From Fusibacter bizertensis (GTDB taxonomy: Bacteria; Bacillota; Clostridia; Peptostreptococcales; Acidaminobacteraceae), in assembly GCF_029914245.1 (NCBI RefSeq), contig NZ_JARYZI010000002.1, positions 124,001 through 188,000 of the forward strand: 64,000 nucleotides of DNA, written 5' to 3'. Below the pieces are notes generated by a model. It saw only the letters and a program-made list of their open reading frames with translations. It was not told where the DNA came from and did no database searches. Of the stretch, positions 62,321 to 64,000 are shown one piece after another; within the stretch, counting starts at the first letter, position 1; each line of letters starts with the position of its first letter. Position numbers and translations under genes: made by a program.

Positions 62321-64000
62321 TTATCGATCAGATTTCTTTAGAAAATGTCTCAAACCAGTAAAAAAACCATTTTTTGACATTACTAAAAAACTTTCTGTCA
62401 TTTTGTGTGTAATGATACCACCAGTCATCATCACAAGATTTCTAAGTGTCACTTCTTCTATTATACTTGCTATCATTTTCTTCATACCAGCATTCTTCTG
62501 TTTTCTCATGTTAACTTTCACACCTACTTTAATGACAAGCATCAAAAGACTTCCAATTATAGTCTTTCTCATCTCATAAATAGGTGTATTGAGGTCATAG
62601 TTTTGGCGATTATAAATATCATCAAGATGTGCCTGAAGCCCATATAACTCTAAAAATTCCTGATCACTTATTTGTAGTCTTTGATCATAAGACTGAATAT
62701 AAAATTGGTCTGCTTTTGTTAACTCGACTTCTCCATCTGACATTTCAACTGGAATATCAATCTGCGCTTTAAGTGGTAGATCTACTGATGAAAATCCAAT
62801 TAATATATTATATCTACCTGGTTCTACATGCCAACGCTTCGTTTTCGTGTTATATATTTCAAATGCTCTTTTCTTCAATTCTAGTGTGATTCTTTTAGAT
62901 TCATTGGCTTCTAATTCTATTTTTTCAAATTGACCTAAAACTTTCAGAGGGCGATGAACCTTCCCATCTACCGCTGAAACATAGGCTTGTACAACAGTTT
63001 TGCCTTTTCTGTGGCCAATATTACTTAGGTTAATGCTAGCGGTTACACCATCAAATATTCCATCAGCATAGTTTATTATGACTTCATTATCCCACAGATC
63101 AAAAGTTGTATAACTTAGTCCATGTCCAAAAGGAAAAGCAACTTTGCCTCCAAATCGATCATAGTATTTATAGCCAACGTATATATTTTCCTTATACAAA
63201 ATAGATTTTTTAGAACCTTTAAAATATTGTGATACCTCTGTCTCTTCAGGAAAAGTCTCTGCAAGTTTACCACTTGGATTTATATCTCCAAAAATAATAT
63301 CTAGCATTGCACTAGCGCCAGCTTGACCACTTAAATAACCTTCTATTATTGCAGAAACTTCCTCTTTCCAAGGCATGCATACTGGTGCACCATTACTAAG
63401 CACAACTACAACATTAGAAGTTACATGTAAAATTGCTTTGATTAAGTTTTCATGAGACTTAGGCAAAGTTAGTTCAGTTCTATCAAAGCCTTCCGATTCG
63501 TAGCTTTCTGATAGTCCAACAAAAATACAAGTTACACTAGCGCTTTGTGCAACGCTAACAGCCTCATCAACAAGCTGTTGGTTTATTATATCATCATCTA
63601 TATAGCCTTTCGAAAAGTAAACACCTTCATCATTTTCAATTCGCGATTTTAGACACTCATATACTGTATCAAGCTGCGTCGGATTCATAAAAGAACTACC
63701 ACTACCTTGATAACGCGGACTCCATGCCATATTACCTATTATAGCAACTTTATCATTTTTAGATAGTGGCAATATACCATCATTTTTTAATAGAACGATT
63801 CCTTCACTTGCAATCTCCCTCGCAAGTTTATGATGTTCGGCTTTAAAATTACCAAAATCACTTTTATGATTATTGTTTTTTTCTAATAGTAATGAAACAA
63901 CTCTACCAACAGTGCCATCTAACTCTTTCATAGTTATTTTTCCTGATTCAACAGCACTTATAATTTTATGGATATTTTCATCATTTACACCTGGCATCTC
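62321..64000 (-). CDS. Family 3 glycoside hydrolase, C-terminal part (gene runs off window)
   Basis: The visible 559 codons run to the window edge; the N-terminal TIM-barrel with the catalytic aspartate lies outside. Seen: 'MPGVNDENIHKIISAVESGK', the GH3 C-terminal domain 'IASEGIVLLKNDGILPL', 'YQGSGSSFMNPTQLDTVYEC', 'LIEGYLSGQAGASAMLDIIF' and the Fn3-like 'GKTVVQAYVSAVDGKVHRPL'. A helical tail of about 130 residues follows, as in other clostridial members. Beta-glucosidase or a related exo-activity is likely. No signal peptide can be judged. Confidence 0.9.
   Translation of the reverse strand, partial: EMPGVNDENIHKIISAVESGKITMKELDGTVGRVVSLLLEKNNNHKSDFGNFKAEHHKLAREIASEGIVLLKNDGILPLSKNDKVAIIGNMAWSPRYQGSGSSFMNPTQLDTVYECLKSRIENDEGVYFSKGYIDDDIINQQLVDEAVSVAQSASVTCIFVGLSESYESEGFDRTELTLPKSHENLIKAILHVTSNVVVVLSNGAPVCMPWKEEVSAIIEGYLSGQAGASAMLDIIFGDINPSGKLAETFPEETEVSQYFKGSKKSILYKENIYVGYKYYDRFGGKVAFPFGHGLSYTTFDLWDNEVIINYADGIFDGVTASINLSNIGHRKGKTVVQAYVSAVDGKVHRPLKVLGQFEKIELEANESKRITLELKKRAFEIYNTKTKRWHVEPGRYNILIGFSSVDLPLKAQIDIPVEMSDGEVELTKADQFYIQSYDQRLQISDQEFLELYGLQAHLDDIYNRQNYDLNTPIYEMRKTIIGSLLMLVIKVGVKVNMRKQKNAGMKKMIASIIEEVTLRNLVMMTGGIITHKMTESFLVMSKNGFFTGLRHFLKKSDR

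Noticed and set aside
1-64000. CRISPR arrays, transposases, integrases, phage genes
   Set aside because: No regularly spaced repeats, no recombinase motifs and no attachment-like duplications were seen.
62321-64000. Unusual helical extension on the GH3 enzyme as a novel domain
   Set aside because: Similar tails are known in other clostridial family 3 enzymes, and the gene is incomplete in this window.

Overview
The window reads as a chromosomal segment of a low-GC, Gram-positive, anaerobic-type Clostridia member. Support: A/T-rich sequence, strong AGGAGG ribosome sites, frequent TTG starts, a T-box leuS leader, lipobox lipoproteins, an SLH-domain surface protein and a Gram-positive-style Tad pilus locus without a secretin. 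I cannot name the species. No prophage, insertion sequence or CRISPR array is visible.

Layout. 0-8 kb: a minus-strand catabolic cluster (thiolase, short-chain dehydrogenase, family I CoA-transferase, GntP permease, small membrane protein) behind a near-perfect sigma-54 promoter, with a PAS/AAA+ sigma-54 activator beside it; this looks like uptake and oxidation of 3-hydroxybutyrate or a similar acid. 8-18.5 kb: exonuclease III, Fur-box superoxide dismutase, a diguanylate cyclase, YibE/F, a Dps-like thioferritin, then a three-gene unit (kinase-like ATPase fused to a degenerate PP2C domain, chemoreceptor, STAS protein) and an OmpR-type regulator. 18.6-30 kb: housekeeping genes (copper chaperone, T-box leuS, MutS2-like ATPase, flavin reductase, an intact SpoIIE-type phosphatase, PRPP synthetase, tRNA-Val, PrsA foldase). 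30.7-40.7 kb: a complete minus-strand Tad/Flp pilus operon led by a DegS/DegU-like two-component pair. 40.7-46.8 kb: an oligopeptide ABC transporter operon (oppBCDFA). 47-64 kb: adenine deaminase, a tandem c-di-GMP-I riboswitch with no gene after it, a glycosyltransferase, ytxH, mnmM, a feoA/feoB iron uptake locus, hisS between two YgjP-like proteases, a PadR/HAAS/TetR unit, an SLH-protease-MORN surface protein and a partial family 3 glycosidase.

The most unusual item is the oppA gene: behind a normal lipoprotein signal peptide, the C-terminal half of the oligopeptide-binding protein comes first and the N-terminal half second. It is an in-frame natural circular permutation whose new ends lie near the domain I/III boundary. 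Next are the orphan tandem c-di-GMP riboswitch, which ends in its own terminator and faces a convergent gene, and the pseudophosphatase-kinase/chemoreceptor/STAS unit, whose likely active phosphatase partner lies about 8 kb away. Several regulatory sites are readable directly: sigma-54 promoter, Fur boxes, T-box, PadR operator, PhoB-like direct repeats, and two possible non-coding RNAs.
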